A stretch of 39,091 bases of DNA from Tetmemena sp. SeJ-2015 (lineage: Eukaryota; Ciliophora; Spirotrichea; Sporadotrichida; Oxytrichidae), in the NCBI GenBank assembly GCA_027382625.1, contig JAJKFJ010023889.1:1-39091 (forward strand). Reading direction: 5' to 3'. Of the stretch, positions 9,140 through 18,985 are shown in pieces. Within the stretch, counting starts at the first letter, position 1, and every line of letters begins with the position of its first letter. The notes below the pieces were generated by a model. That model was not told where the DNA came from. It was given only the letters and a program-made list of their open reading frames with translations, and made no database searches. Made by a program: the position numbers and the translations under genes.

Positions 9140-11918
9140 ATGAGTGAGGAAAACGATAATCCAATTGAGCAACTACAGCAAACGGAAACAGGAGAGCAAG
9201 TTATTTAGAAAAATAGCAACGCCTTTAAGATATCATAGCTCTTCAGTTTGAAGGAATAAGATGAGTGAGTGAACGAGATTCTTTATCTTAAGCAAATTAT
9301 AGACTGGACGAAGAGATACTTGAAATTGAAATATTTAATATCCTTTACTCTCTCTTCATCTCTTTTTTTTTTTTATAAATTGTGGAGTAGTTTTACAACT
9401 GCAAAGATAAGCTGGCAAAATATGCAAGTCCAGGGCAGAAGATAATGATCGATAACATAATGGACTTCAAGGATCATGCAACTGCCGCAATAGGAATCGA
9501 TATCTCGGAATTTATCTCCTTCATAATCAATAAATACCAACTCAGTAAGTTTAATCCTAGTGCTTATCTGGCTTCATTGTTTATTGATATTTAGGGTTAA
9601 CTAGGCATTCTTTAAAGTTTGAGGATCTCTATAAGGCCCTGAAACCGTGGGCTCTCTATCAATCAAAGGAAAAATATAGCATATCAAATTCTATTAAGGT
9701 ACTCCTATTTTAGGAAAAAGAACGACTCCAAATTATGATACTAGGGAGCGGTGGCTATGAAAACTTGGGCAAGGGAGGTCAAATGATGGGCAACATTAAC
9801 AAGCACTCTCAGCCTCACTATTACAGCAGCGACGAGAACACCTCAGATTTTTTCAAGGGTAGCAGCCCACGTACTTAAGGTCCCCTCAGTGGAAACGGCC
9901 AGCCTTTTAACTACCACTCCAATCTCAATAACCATCATCAGTAGAATGGGAATAACTTTGGAGCTGGCCTTCCCTATCAATCAAACTAAAAGGCAGGCAG
10001 TGGAAGGGATGACAACAGCTAATTCCTAATGATAGAGGATTTCTCAGTGGACTAGGAAACTTTGCAAATGGAGAGAGACCACTATAAGTCTCAATCTCAA
10101 AGCCTCATAAGATTCAAGCTCGCAAAGCATGAACAGAAAATTCAGGAGACCTTAGAGGAGAACTCTCTAGAAAGTGGAGAGGAGGGGAAACTTCGGATCA
10201 CTTAGCTTCAGAGAGTTTTCAGGGATTTGGCCTATTTGTGTGGCTTTATAATTGTCACCTATGAAGACGTGCTTGCGAATGACTTCATACAGGATAAGGA
10301 CTCTAAGTAGTTGAAGAGCTCAAGTTCAAAGTCCATAGAAGAATTCATTAAGTTCGTGTGGCTCGAGCATCACGATCGACAATTGAAGCGAGCCAACTAT
10401 AGACAACCGATTTTAAGTAAAGGAGAGAAGCAGAAAACAGAGTGGCCTGATGTGGGTGCCGTTGATGGTAAGGGGTCAACTGATGAGGGTGAAAACGAGA
10501 ACAAGGTGGTTTTCTTCGAAGATGAGCTCTACTAAAAGGAGAGGGGAAGTCTGAAGATTTCAACTAAGGAATTTAGAAAGCTGATTTAGAAGTTCATAGA
10601 TTCTGAAAATAACCAGTCAGTGGTAGTAGATATAAACAACGAGTTTCAGCAGCTGGAAACTTTCAACTAAGAGGGGAAGTAGAATCTTGACTACATATTT
10701 CCAAGCATGCCTCTAGTTGTCTCTAATGGCTCTGACAACCCTGAGTTTGATTTCATCAAAGAAAATATAGAGAGGACTCTGCATTAGTACTAAAGACTGT
10801 ATGAGGTTGCAGACTTCAGAACTGAGAAAGAGAGACAATTCCTTAGCGATTTAATTCATCAGATGCAAGCCTAACTGGATTAGTATAGTCAATTAATTCT
10901 CGAATTTTAAAGTATCAAGTTAAGAAGGCTTCCAAGAATGCGCCTAACCAAGTCGCTATTTACCAAGGCGTTCAGTCTTTCAAGCAAATTGAGCCCAAGA
11001 GTAAATACGAGCGGGCCATCTAGGAGATTTTCTACTTCTACTGTCGTCAGCACAGAGTCTTCTGCATCACTTTTAACTTTTCCCATGTCTCATTTTCATT
11101 CTACTTTCCAGGAGATGTGGGATGACTCAATCAACATGCGAGTGGGTGAGTTCTTGATGTTCCTGCGTGAGTTTGGAATAATGATAAACCGAGAGCGAGC
11201 GATCACCATCTTCAACAAGATCTCTGAGTTTAGGAAGCCCATCGACTTCAAGCTCTTCGTGCAGCTCTTGGATTACCTGGCACTGCAGCTCAACGATATC
11301 AAGGTCTCTCAGTTTGAGAAGAGAATCAAGATGATCAACAAGCTGCTCAATCAACACCAGAAGAAGATCTCATTATAAACTTATGTACTTTTTTTCCTTC
11401 TTTTTTGGCCTTTTTAAGACTAGCCACATAAACTCCAAGCTTCAACAGCAGTAGGAGGACTTTAGCAAAACCCAACCAAAGAAGTCCATCTTACAAAAGC
11501 AGAGTACTATGGGAGAGGGAGAAGAGGAAGGCCTCTAGAATAATAATGCAGAAGGTGAGGGAGACGATTCTGTGATGCAAAAGTTGGTGAGGTTCGATTC
11601 TGAGAACCAGGAAGTTGAAATTGATCAGCTCGACAACACCATGCAGACTACTAAGAAAAAGAAGATGGCAGAGACTGTCAAAGACAGAAATCATAATCTC
11701 ATTTTCTTAATTGCACTTTCTTCTTCTTCTTATACAGTAAGGCGATTGAGGAGATGCAGATGCGGATTGGGAAGATAGAGCAGCAGAGTATTTTGCTCAA
11801 GAATGAAAGGGAGAAGCTGCAAGATGAGATAAAGCGATGCAAGGCTGCTGCTAAATATTCTCCTACTGTTCATCTTATCTCATTTATTGCAACAATATTA
11901 GTTAATCATTTATTAAAA
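9140..11918 (+). CDS. Unknown protein with N/Q-rich middle and C-terminal coiled coil
   Basis: I do not recognise this protein. Start ATG 9140 (MSEENDNPIEQLQQTETGEQ). GT-AG introns: 9265-9302 (38 nt), 9545-9594 (50 nt), 11057-11111 (55 nt, strong pyrimidine tract), 11385-11418 (34 nt). IESs at 10887-10915 and 11688-11737. An N-terminal helical domain is followed by a Gly/Asn/Ser-rich linker (9750-10030) and an acidic helical region. A conserved-looking domain follows (EMWDDSINMRVGEFLMFLRE...), reminiscent of degenerate EF-hand-like helices, then an acidic linker and a heptad coiled coil (IEEMQMRIGKIEQQSILL...). I find no TGA in frame between the coiled coil and the RBBP6 start at 11919, so the 3' end is unresolved; either an undetected IES supplies the stop or the reading continues. 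Confidence 0.6.
10887..10915. mobile_element. IES (29 nt), pointer AGTAT
   Basis: Pointer copies lie at 10882-10886 and 10911-10915. No GT-AG choice keeps the frame. Excision joins QAQLDQY to QVKKASKNAPNQVAIY, which then stays open to the next intron. Confidence 0.8.
11688..11737. mobile_element. IES (50 nt), pointer ACAG
   Basis: Pointer copies lie at 11684-11687 and 11734-11737. The segment ends in a pyrimidine-rich tract plus ACAG, like an intron acceptor, but has no GT donor in phase. Excision joins MAETVKD to SKAIEEMQMRIG. Confidence 0.7.
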
Positions 11919-13793
11919 ATGAAAGTATTCTATCACAATAAAGCAGGGCCTGAGGTGCGGCCAAAGCCCCTGCCCATTTAGAATGAGAGAGAGGCGGCTT
12001 TCCAAGTGGCCTTCTTTATCAAAGTGGCTGAGGAGATCGATGATCAGATGAAAGTCCTGCTCTACGATAATAAGACAGGGGAGATGCTTAATGACAACGA
12101 TATGATAGCGAGGAATTCTTTCTTGGAGTATGAGGCCATCACTTAAGCTGAATTCTAAAAGCGAGTTCAAGTATAGCCATAGTAAATCAAACCCTTATAA
12201 GGAGTTAATCCAGCTGGTGGTCCACAAGCAATGGATATGAGGCAGGAGACTATGTCTGGTCCTCCGAGGCCTACTCAAGACAACTTTCTCAATATCATGC
12301 AAGAGAATAAGCAAAAGACAAAGGAGCATGTGAAACATCAGAGCTAATTGATTCAGAGCCAAAATGAAGGCCAAGGTCATCACCACTTTCATCAGAGGAA
12401 CAATTAGGGCTATCACAATCCCAATCATGATAAGAGCAGTCTCATGCAGAATCCTCAGTTCGGCATGTTCAAACAGGCAACAAGGGAGGTGCACGCTAAT
12501 TACGTCTGCTACAGATGCAATAAGAAGGGGCACGATATTAAGGACTGCCCGACAAATAACGACCCTAACTATGATCCTTACTATGGTAAGGGAGTCCCGA
12601 AGGACCTGGCTTGGAAAAAGGACCTGGGTATCACTAATCAAGAATTCTTGGATAATAAGCACAAAGTCTTTAGAGACATCATTAAGGATGCTAAAATTTA
12701 TGAGAGCCAGTTCGACATCCACAAGCTCTAATCAGCTCAATAGAACCCTAGTGACATGTTCAATTAGACCGGCTAGCTTCAGCTGGAGAGCCAGCCTAGT
12801 TGGAGATAGCATCTCCCTCCTTCTCTCTAATGCAAGATCTGCAATAATTTGCTTGAGAGAGCATCGCTAGCTAAGTGTTGCGCATAGTCTGGCTGCCAGA
12901 AGTGCATCTAGAATAAGCTAATCGAGAGGAAGTTCTGCTGCCCCTTCTGTGGGAAGTTGAGCGTCTACGCAGAGGATATCATCCCCAATCAGTAGCTGAG
13001 GTTAGTAATAGACTGGTACAAGAAGCAGATGCTGATCTAAGACAAGATAGAAGAGATAGAGATTAAGAGAGCGCCCAATTAAGACTAAGACGAGAAGGAC
13101 TACATGCTCAATAAGATAGTGCTTGCTTATAGAAGCAGCGTCTTTCATCAGAAGATGCTTGAGTAGCAACAGAAGTAGGCTTCTTTACCCACCGACTAGA
13201 GACAGGAATTCCACTACTCTTCTGAAGAGGAGGACAAGAATTAGAAAGCAGGGTAGCCTGCAGATCCAAGCTAGACTCTAGTGGCTGGCCAGGCTAATAA
13301 TCCTTTGAAGTTCAACCCTTAGCTACATTCAGGGACCAGGTACGATCCAGTCCTTGGGAGGAGAGTGCCCGTTACAGATCCAAACGAGTTGCCTAAGGTT
13401 TAAAACCAGCCAGTCACTGGCTAGTCAATAGCTGAGATCCAAAGAAGCCAGCAGCAAATGCAGATGATGATGTTGATGAGCATGCAAATGCAAAACTACC
13501 AAAGAGGCTTTGCAAATACCTAGATGAATCCTCAGCAGCAACAAATATACATGCAGCAGATGATGATGCAACAAAACTACATGGCAGCGATGGCTTAAAA
13601 TCCTAACTTCTAAATGATGGCCAAAATGAATCCAGCCTATGCAGGACAGATGAACTAGTAAGCTATGGCAACGCAGATGAATCAGCAGTAGATGGGTAGG
13701 GGATAAACCGAGAGCAAGATCCCAAGGAGCAGGTCTCGAAGTTCACATCAAGTTTAGAGAAAGACAGAATTCAAGGAGGAAAGCAATTCATGA
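11919..13793 (+). CDS. RBBP6/Mpe1-like DWNN, zinc-knuckle and RING protein
   Basis: This is a homologue of RBBP6 (yeast Mpe1), a nuclear E3-type RING protein that works with the pre-mRNA cleavage and polyadenylation machinery. Domain order is diagnostic. Residues 1-80 form the ubiquitin-like DWNN domain, with the typical YDNKTGEMLNDNDMIARNSF second half. A CCHC zinc knuckle follows at about residues 197-210 (CYRCNKKGHDIKDC, spacing C-x2-C-x4-H-x4-C). A RING/U-box-type finger sits at about 305-345 (CKICNNLL...CCPFC). The C-terminal third is Met/Gln/Asn-rich and ends in a short SR-like tail. Length is 624 aa. The frame is uninterrupted over 1,875 nt with many TAA/TAG glutamines and stops at TGA 13791-13793. 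It has no introns and no IESs, unlike its neighbours. ATG 11919 is chosen because the DWNN fold begins there. Confidence 0.92.
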
Positions 13794-14072
13794 GAAGATA
13801 TAATTTTTGATTATCTTAATTAATTTCTAAAAATTTTCTCTTATAAGAGAATTAACTTTTAACTGTAGCTTATAAGTTTAGAATTACTAACTTTGATATT
13901 AAGGAATCTATATCCATGTATTGATACATCTTATTAGTTTTGATAATTTTATATGAATTTGAACTAATAATCCACTTGTGAATTTCTTCCTCCCCTAGTA
14001 TTTTTGTAATTTTCTATTTTTAAATGAATTCCTGAGTGGAGAGTAACCCTCCCCCTCCTCTTAAGTTTATTA
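13794..14072. other. Convergent AT-rich spacer
   Basis: 279 bp lie between two converging genes. The sequence is AT-rich with no gene or clear repeat. It probably holds both 3' untranslated regions and, if this is germline DNA, the chromosome-end signals of two somatic chromosomes. Confidence 0.5.
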
Positions 14073-16820
14073 TCATGCTCTGTACTCATAGGAGTAGATA
14101 CTGCCATCGAAGGAACTTGCTAACAGCTTCGGGAAGTTCGGATGCCAAGAGACGTCTCTAGTTGTGAGCCACCCTGGCGGGTGAGAGGTAAACGTGGCCG
14201 AGGGGTGAAGGAGCTTCTGAGCTATGCTTCCTCCGTTGTTGGTGTTATAGATAACTGTCGAGCCATCGTTTGATCCCGTATAAATGTACCTCTAGCCGGT
14301 ATAAGTTAGTAAATATAAGTACAAGCCACTTTTTAATAAGCAGGACTGTATCTGCATCTAATCAGAGTGGGGCGAGTCTCATGCCCGCCGTCTAAAGTCA
14401 TAACTGAGGAATCGAGCTTGTCGTAGTCCAGGCTGAAAGATCTCGGTCTCTAGGCTGTATAAAGCTCGTTGACTTTGGTGATCTTGAGCATGAGGTGTTA
14501 AATATCCTCTAGCTCGTTCGGCCTTCTCAGATCCCAAATTTTAATAGTCCAGTCCTTGGAGCTTGAGCATATCTCTGGTTAGTTGAACTTGTAATCGATG
14601 CTCACGATTCCCTTCTAGTGACCGATGAAGCAGCCTACTGGCTTGCACTTGTTGGAAAATAGCCTTTTGTCCCACAGCTTGAGAATTCCGTCATCGCCCC
14701 CGCTCACAAAGAGGTTAGAGATGGAGGTTTGAGAGATGGCATTGACATCGAAATTTTTAGTCTCGCTGTGCCAGTGTGCAGTCTCATGCTCTACCAGCAT
14801 CTAGTCTCTTTAAATGCTGAAGAGGTTTAGCTTTCCTTGCTTCTTTGAGAGCCAAATCTCTGTCTCGTCTTCCTCAGACATCGCAATAGAGAAGATGCAC
14901 CTCTTCTTGAGTATCGCACATGGAGATTCAGAGAGATTCTACGGTTCATTAGGCTCATTCGGGAAGGGTAAACTTAAATTGCTCTCTATGAGTTGAGGGT
15001 TGGAGATGGTCTCATGTGTTTTCGTATCTTAATTGTGGATGTCTCTTGCCTTATTGAGATAAATAGTTAATAATCATCATAGATTAACTAACTCTCGAAT
15101 GCATTTTTTTGCAGATCAATCATCTTAATCTTGCCTGAGAAAGTGGAGTAGAAGAGATGGTTTTCACTCTTAGGGGAGACGATCATATCCGTTATACTCC
15201 AGCATGCATCTCTTATCCTCAGTCTCACTAGTGCAGGATATTTACTAGATTATTCTTAGCCTGATGATTGATTCTTGAAGTAGTAGTTATCTGAGAGCAC
15301 GGAATCGATTACAAAAAGAAAGTAAGACAGAGTAGTGTATATATGTGCATTTAATAGATGTCAAGTTTATTCTTGAGATCATATACAAAAACCTCATTCT
15401 AAAAAATGGTTTCACTAAGTACAAAATGGAAAACGATTGCTTACATATTACTCATTCTTAGCCGAGCCGCAGAAGTAGGTGCCCTTGTTTGAGAAGAAGC
15501 CGTTGAATATCTTGAAGGTCTCATCGTACACATGATGCTCCTTCAATAACTATAGGCAGTTTATAATATACGAAATCGATACCTGATTGGGGACCAGTCT
15601 AGAGTTGCACTGCTCTTCAAGCAACTAAGTAGAGCAACTGGAGAATTAATAAACTGCTCCTTGCTTTGAGCTCATTTATTATTTACTCGGCCTCTTATTC
15701 ATCTTTTTGCCTTGAGATGAAGCACAGGAAATGTTCAAGGTGTTGAATAACAAGCTGCCGAAATGTTCATCTTAATTCTGAGTAGCTGTGAACTAATAAC
15801 CGTTTGCGTTTAGAGTCGTAGTGGTGGTAGCGACAGTTAGGGATTATTCTTTAAAGGTTCTGGCTTAGATAGTTTTGAGAAAGTGAGTCTCCGCCACTCT
15901 CTTATCCCTTTAGGATCCCTAAGAGAATTAATCATATTTTTGTTTTCGACTTAATATATTATTTACACTCGCTGGATTCGCTTCCTCTCCTTCTTCTTTC
16001 TCAGGAATTAACTATGAAGAATGTAAGGAGCCCCTGACATTGCCCATCTCTGGTGAGTTAGGCTACTATTGCAAGGTGGGTTCATCTGACTAGCAAAGCT
16101 TATCTAAATTATCTTGCTCTCCGATATTAAATTTATCAGAAGTCTCTTCCTTGCAAAATATAATGAATGAGGGAGCATGATGGTTAGTTATTGATGCAGG
16201 GCTTGAGACAGCCAAAATTTCTCTCCTAGCATTTCTCTTCCTCAAGAGTATAATAAGAACATGCAAAATATTATATTATGTATTGTCTTAAGAAGCAACA
16301 GAGGGGGAGGCTTAAAATTAGGAACTCGACTCCTCGCTCTCCAAATTTAAGAGTCTCCTGTCTTCCAAGCTAGGCTCTTGTAGCTTTCCTATATCGCCTA
16401 AAGCGATTTGAGCAGATCTCTCTTTGTCAGAATGATATTTGAGTTCTCCATTAGTGTTCTCAGAATTTGAATTTTCTAGTTCGTGATTCTACTCTGGTAT
16501 AAATACTTTGCACTCCTCAACTTCAACGATGGTCTGCAGTGTGGTGCTCTATGAGCGGAGTGCCTCGAACGAATCTGATTTCTAGTATTGCCTCTCAATC
16601 TTCCTCTCAAATAGCTTCCACTGCATTGTCTCACGCGTCCTCTATAAAGTAAAGTCTTGAGATCTGCTGCTTGCACAAAAATTGAAAGTCAAAATATTTT
16701 TTTGGAGAAATATTGAGAGCTCTAAATATCGACTTACGAGTGAATGCTCTTAGATTTATTCAGGAGACTATGCTCTATAAGCTAATTAGTCAGCGGCGTT
16801 TGTTGTTTCCTTTAGCTTAA
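14073..16820 (-). CDS. DCAF11/WDR23-like WD40 protein with long N-terminal extension
   Basis: This is a WD40 protein of the DCAF11 (WDR23) type, a substrate receptor of CUL4-DDB1 ubiquitin ligases. Landmarks match the family in order: an N-terminal SRLVPNQ, then RDACWSITD, then SGGDDGILKLWDKR with KPVGCFIGHQKGI, then SSSKDWTIKIWDLR, then TLIRCRYSPAYTGQRYIY and the last repeat RDVSWHPNF. The C-terminus ends EYRA before TGA 14073-14075. Upstream of the propeller lies a Ser/Gln/Glu-rich extension of several hundred residues that I cannot match to anything. IESs at 14306-14340 and 15401-15458 sit inside WD repeats, and their removal restores family spacing. Several GT-AG introns are likely (for example one near 15060-15110). 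The 5' end is uncertain: coding-like sequence reaches about 16820 without an obvious ATG. Confidence 0.85.
14306..14340. mobile_element. IES (35 nt), pointer ATAAG
   Basis: ATAAG lies at 14301-14305, 14315-14319 and 14336-14340. Excision between the outer copies gives RCRYSPAYTGQRYIYTGS, which lines up with the DCAF11 family (…SP..STGQQFIYSG). A GT-AG intron is also in phase but would delete the conserved TGQ. Confidence 0.8.
15401..15458. mobile_element. IES (58 nt), pointer CTCATTCT
   Basis: Eight-base pointer at 15393-15400 and 15451-15458. On the minus strand removal joins YFCGSAKNE to VFVYDLKN, as expected for a WD repeat strand. No GT-AG choice does this. Confidence 0.85.
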
Positions 16821-17279
16821 AAATGAGTGCAAAAAATATTATTCAAAAGAATTATAGTAAAGCTGTGATGGTGAAATCACTTGCTTGTCGTGTTGCGGTT
16901 TTTGGTTACTATAAAAAATAAAAGGTACCTTTATTTTTTCACTATATACTAAGTAACTGACAGTCTGCTCCCTCTTTGATGTGCGGCAGTGCGGCGTCTT
17001 GAGGGTGAGAGAGCAGCTAGTCTGCTGGTGTTGCCATTTTTAACTCGCCTTATGAGCTTCTCTAACTTTATATTCAATAAATATGCTTTCAAAATTTTAA
17101 CTGAGCTCCAATTAATTAGTCTCACACGCACGCGTACACGATATATTGAAATCTATTGACAACTATTTCAAGAGAAATATTATTAACCCCCTCTCCACTT
17201 GCTCGATTACATTCACAGATAGTGGAATTAATTTTCAATGGGCGATATTTAGGAAATAAAGAACTATCACTTCTTATAA
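16821..17279. other. Spacer with near-perfect palindrome
   Basis: About 460 bp lie between two minus-strand genes. At 16913-16940 there is an A-rich/T-rich inverted repeat centred on GGTACC (16924-16929), with arms of about 11 bases and one base of asymmetry. The rest is AT-rich without a credible gene; a short basic ORF near 16949-17131 looks like noise. Confidence 0.45.
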
Positions 17280-18985
17280 TCACTGCTACTTCTTGACTAT
17301 AGACAGCTGCTTGTTGAGAGTCTTATCATGCATTTTCAAGATGTCCTTCATGCTCTGGATGTTGCGCTTCTGAGTAGACTTCTCTATTTCATTAGCTCTG
17401 GCTTTTATCTTATCAGGCTGGAGAGAATCCTTGCTGGGGATGCTACTCCCTGCACCTGCCAGGGCCTTAAGCACGTTGCTCTGGCCTTAGGGCATCATTT
17501 ACTGGCTGATCACTTTTTGCAACTGGTTTAGGGACTTGGAGGGCTTGGGGGGATTTTAAGGTCCCTGATTAGAAGCATTTTTATGGCTCAAGTCCATTGA
17601 CTGTGTCTACTGCTGCTGGTTGCCTAGGCTCTTCTTCCTGGAAGCCTTTTTAATTCCTCCTCTGTTGTCTTACTCATTCACACTCTGGTAGCCACCTGTT
17701 GGGCCATTGTCGATTGAGTTGTTCAAGCTCTTTCAAAAATAAGATGAAGATTTTTACTTCTTTCCTGCATGATATCAAAGCAAAGAGATTGAAGATGTTG
17801 TACAGTTTGAAATGATTCCTTGAAGTCTGTGGAATATTCTTCAGCTTAGATGGGATGACGAGTGAGAGAGAGTTATGGTTTCCGCTTTTCTCGTTTAAGT
17901 TCAGATTAGGGACTTTGACAGGTCCTGCATTCATGCTCTGCCCGCCCACTCTGTGTGTCTTCAGACCTGCTACCATCTCACTCTGGTTCGCAATTTACAA
18001 CATTCATAATCAGGATTATAGCGCTTGATTTTTATAGTGGCCTCCACGTCTTTAGCCAGGTTGTTTAACTGGAATCTAGGATTCATAGGAGTTCTCAAGT
18101 GAGCTCTGCTGTGGAGCTGACTCCTTCAACTTCGACTTCAGCTCCCTGGCCATATCTCCGTGCTCCTACTACTTCTTCCCCTTCTTCTTTTTCTTTGACT
18201 TGTCGGGGTCCTCCTTGTCCTCCGAGTCGTAGAGGAACTCCTCTGGCTGAAAGTCTGCTCTGATATTCCTGTTGAACTGCTTCACATTCATCTTCTCCAG
18301 GTCGTTCAACGTTATGAAGATTGGATGTGCTGGCTATGGAATAACAACAACAACAACTCAAGTATATAAACTTGGCTTCCTCTTTACTTGCTCCTCTTCA
18401 GGAATGGATTCCGGTTGCTGAGTGGTCTGAATTAATCCACCAAGACCTCCAGAGGGCTTCGCTTGGTTACGAGACTAAGAGTACCTCGAGACCTTGCTGG
18501 TGTTATCCGCATCTGAGAACAGCTTGCCAAACATCTCCTTCTTCCTCTTCTCCTTATCTCTGAATTCCTAGTGCTGGGAATCCTCCCTCTCATTCTGCCT
18601 CTTGATGCGCTCCATTTTCATGGCCTCTACTTTCCTCTTCAACTCCTCAGCAGTCAACAATAATCTAAGAATACAACTAAGTAAGATGACTAGTTAATAA
18701 GTTATCTTTAATGATGATAGTGAGTGCTGTTCTTATGAACCATCTTGACTTTCATTCGCTTCCTGAGGACGTCGTCTGGCAATTTCTGCACTCTGTACTG
18801 CAAGTCCTTCATCATAAAGGGGTTGTGTTTGAAACCCTTCATCTTGCCTCTGTACTGTTGCGGGTTGTCCAGCTCCAACAAGTTCATCAGCTCTTTGGTA
18901 CATTCATCTGGCTTCTTAGCCTTGCATAATGAATGTGCCTTAATGAAAATTCTATCACACGATGGCCTAATATTTCTAAGATCAA
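17280..18985 (-). CDS. Unknown charged protein
   Basis: I do not recognise this protein. It is assembled from exons joined by GT-AG introns at 18665-18690 (26 nt), 18334-18387 (54 nt), 17970-17998 (29 nt) and 17730-17757 (28 nt), all in phase. The N-terminal part holds KELMNLLELDNPQQYRGKMK and a basic helix. A Lys/Glu-rich coiled segment follows (AEELKRKVEAMKMERIKRQ), then a Lys run near 18190, Ser/Asn/Gln-rich linkers and a final amphipathic helix ending before TGA 17280-17282. A frame change near 18070-18110 is explained by a possible 37-nt IES with a three-base CAG pointer. No ATG is certain: the frame is open to about 18985, overlapping the start of the gene on the other strand. Composition suggests a nuclear or scaffold protein, which is only inference. 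Confidence 0.55.
18072..18108. mobile_element. Possible IES (37 nt), pointer CTG
   Basis: CTG lies at 18069-18071 and 18106-18108. Removal joins KESAPQ to QLNNLAKDVEAT on the minus strand, while the unexcised frame ends in TGA. The pointer is only three bases, so the exact borders are weak. Confidence 0.4.

Noticed and set aside
14814..14996. A small plus-strand ORF in the WD40 region
   Set aside because: It is antisense to the continuous DCAF11-like reading frame.
16220..16480. A ten-base repeat ATATTTTGCA (near 16150 and 16265) as an IES pointer
   Set aside because: Collapsing it gives the wrong frame, so it may be chance or part of a more complex event.
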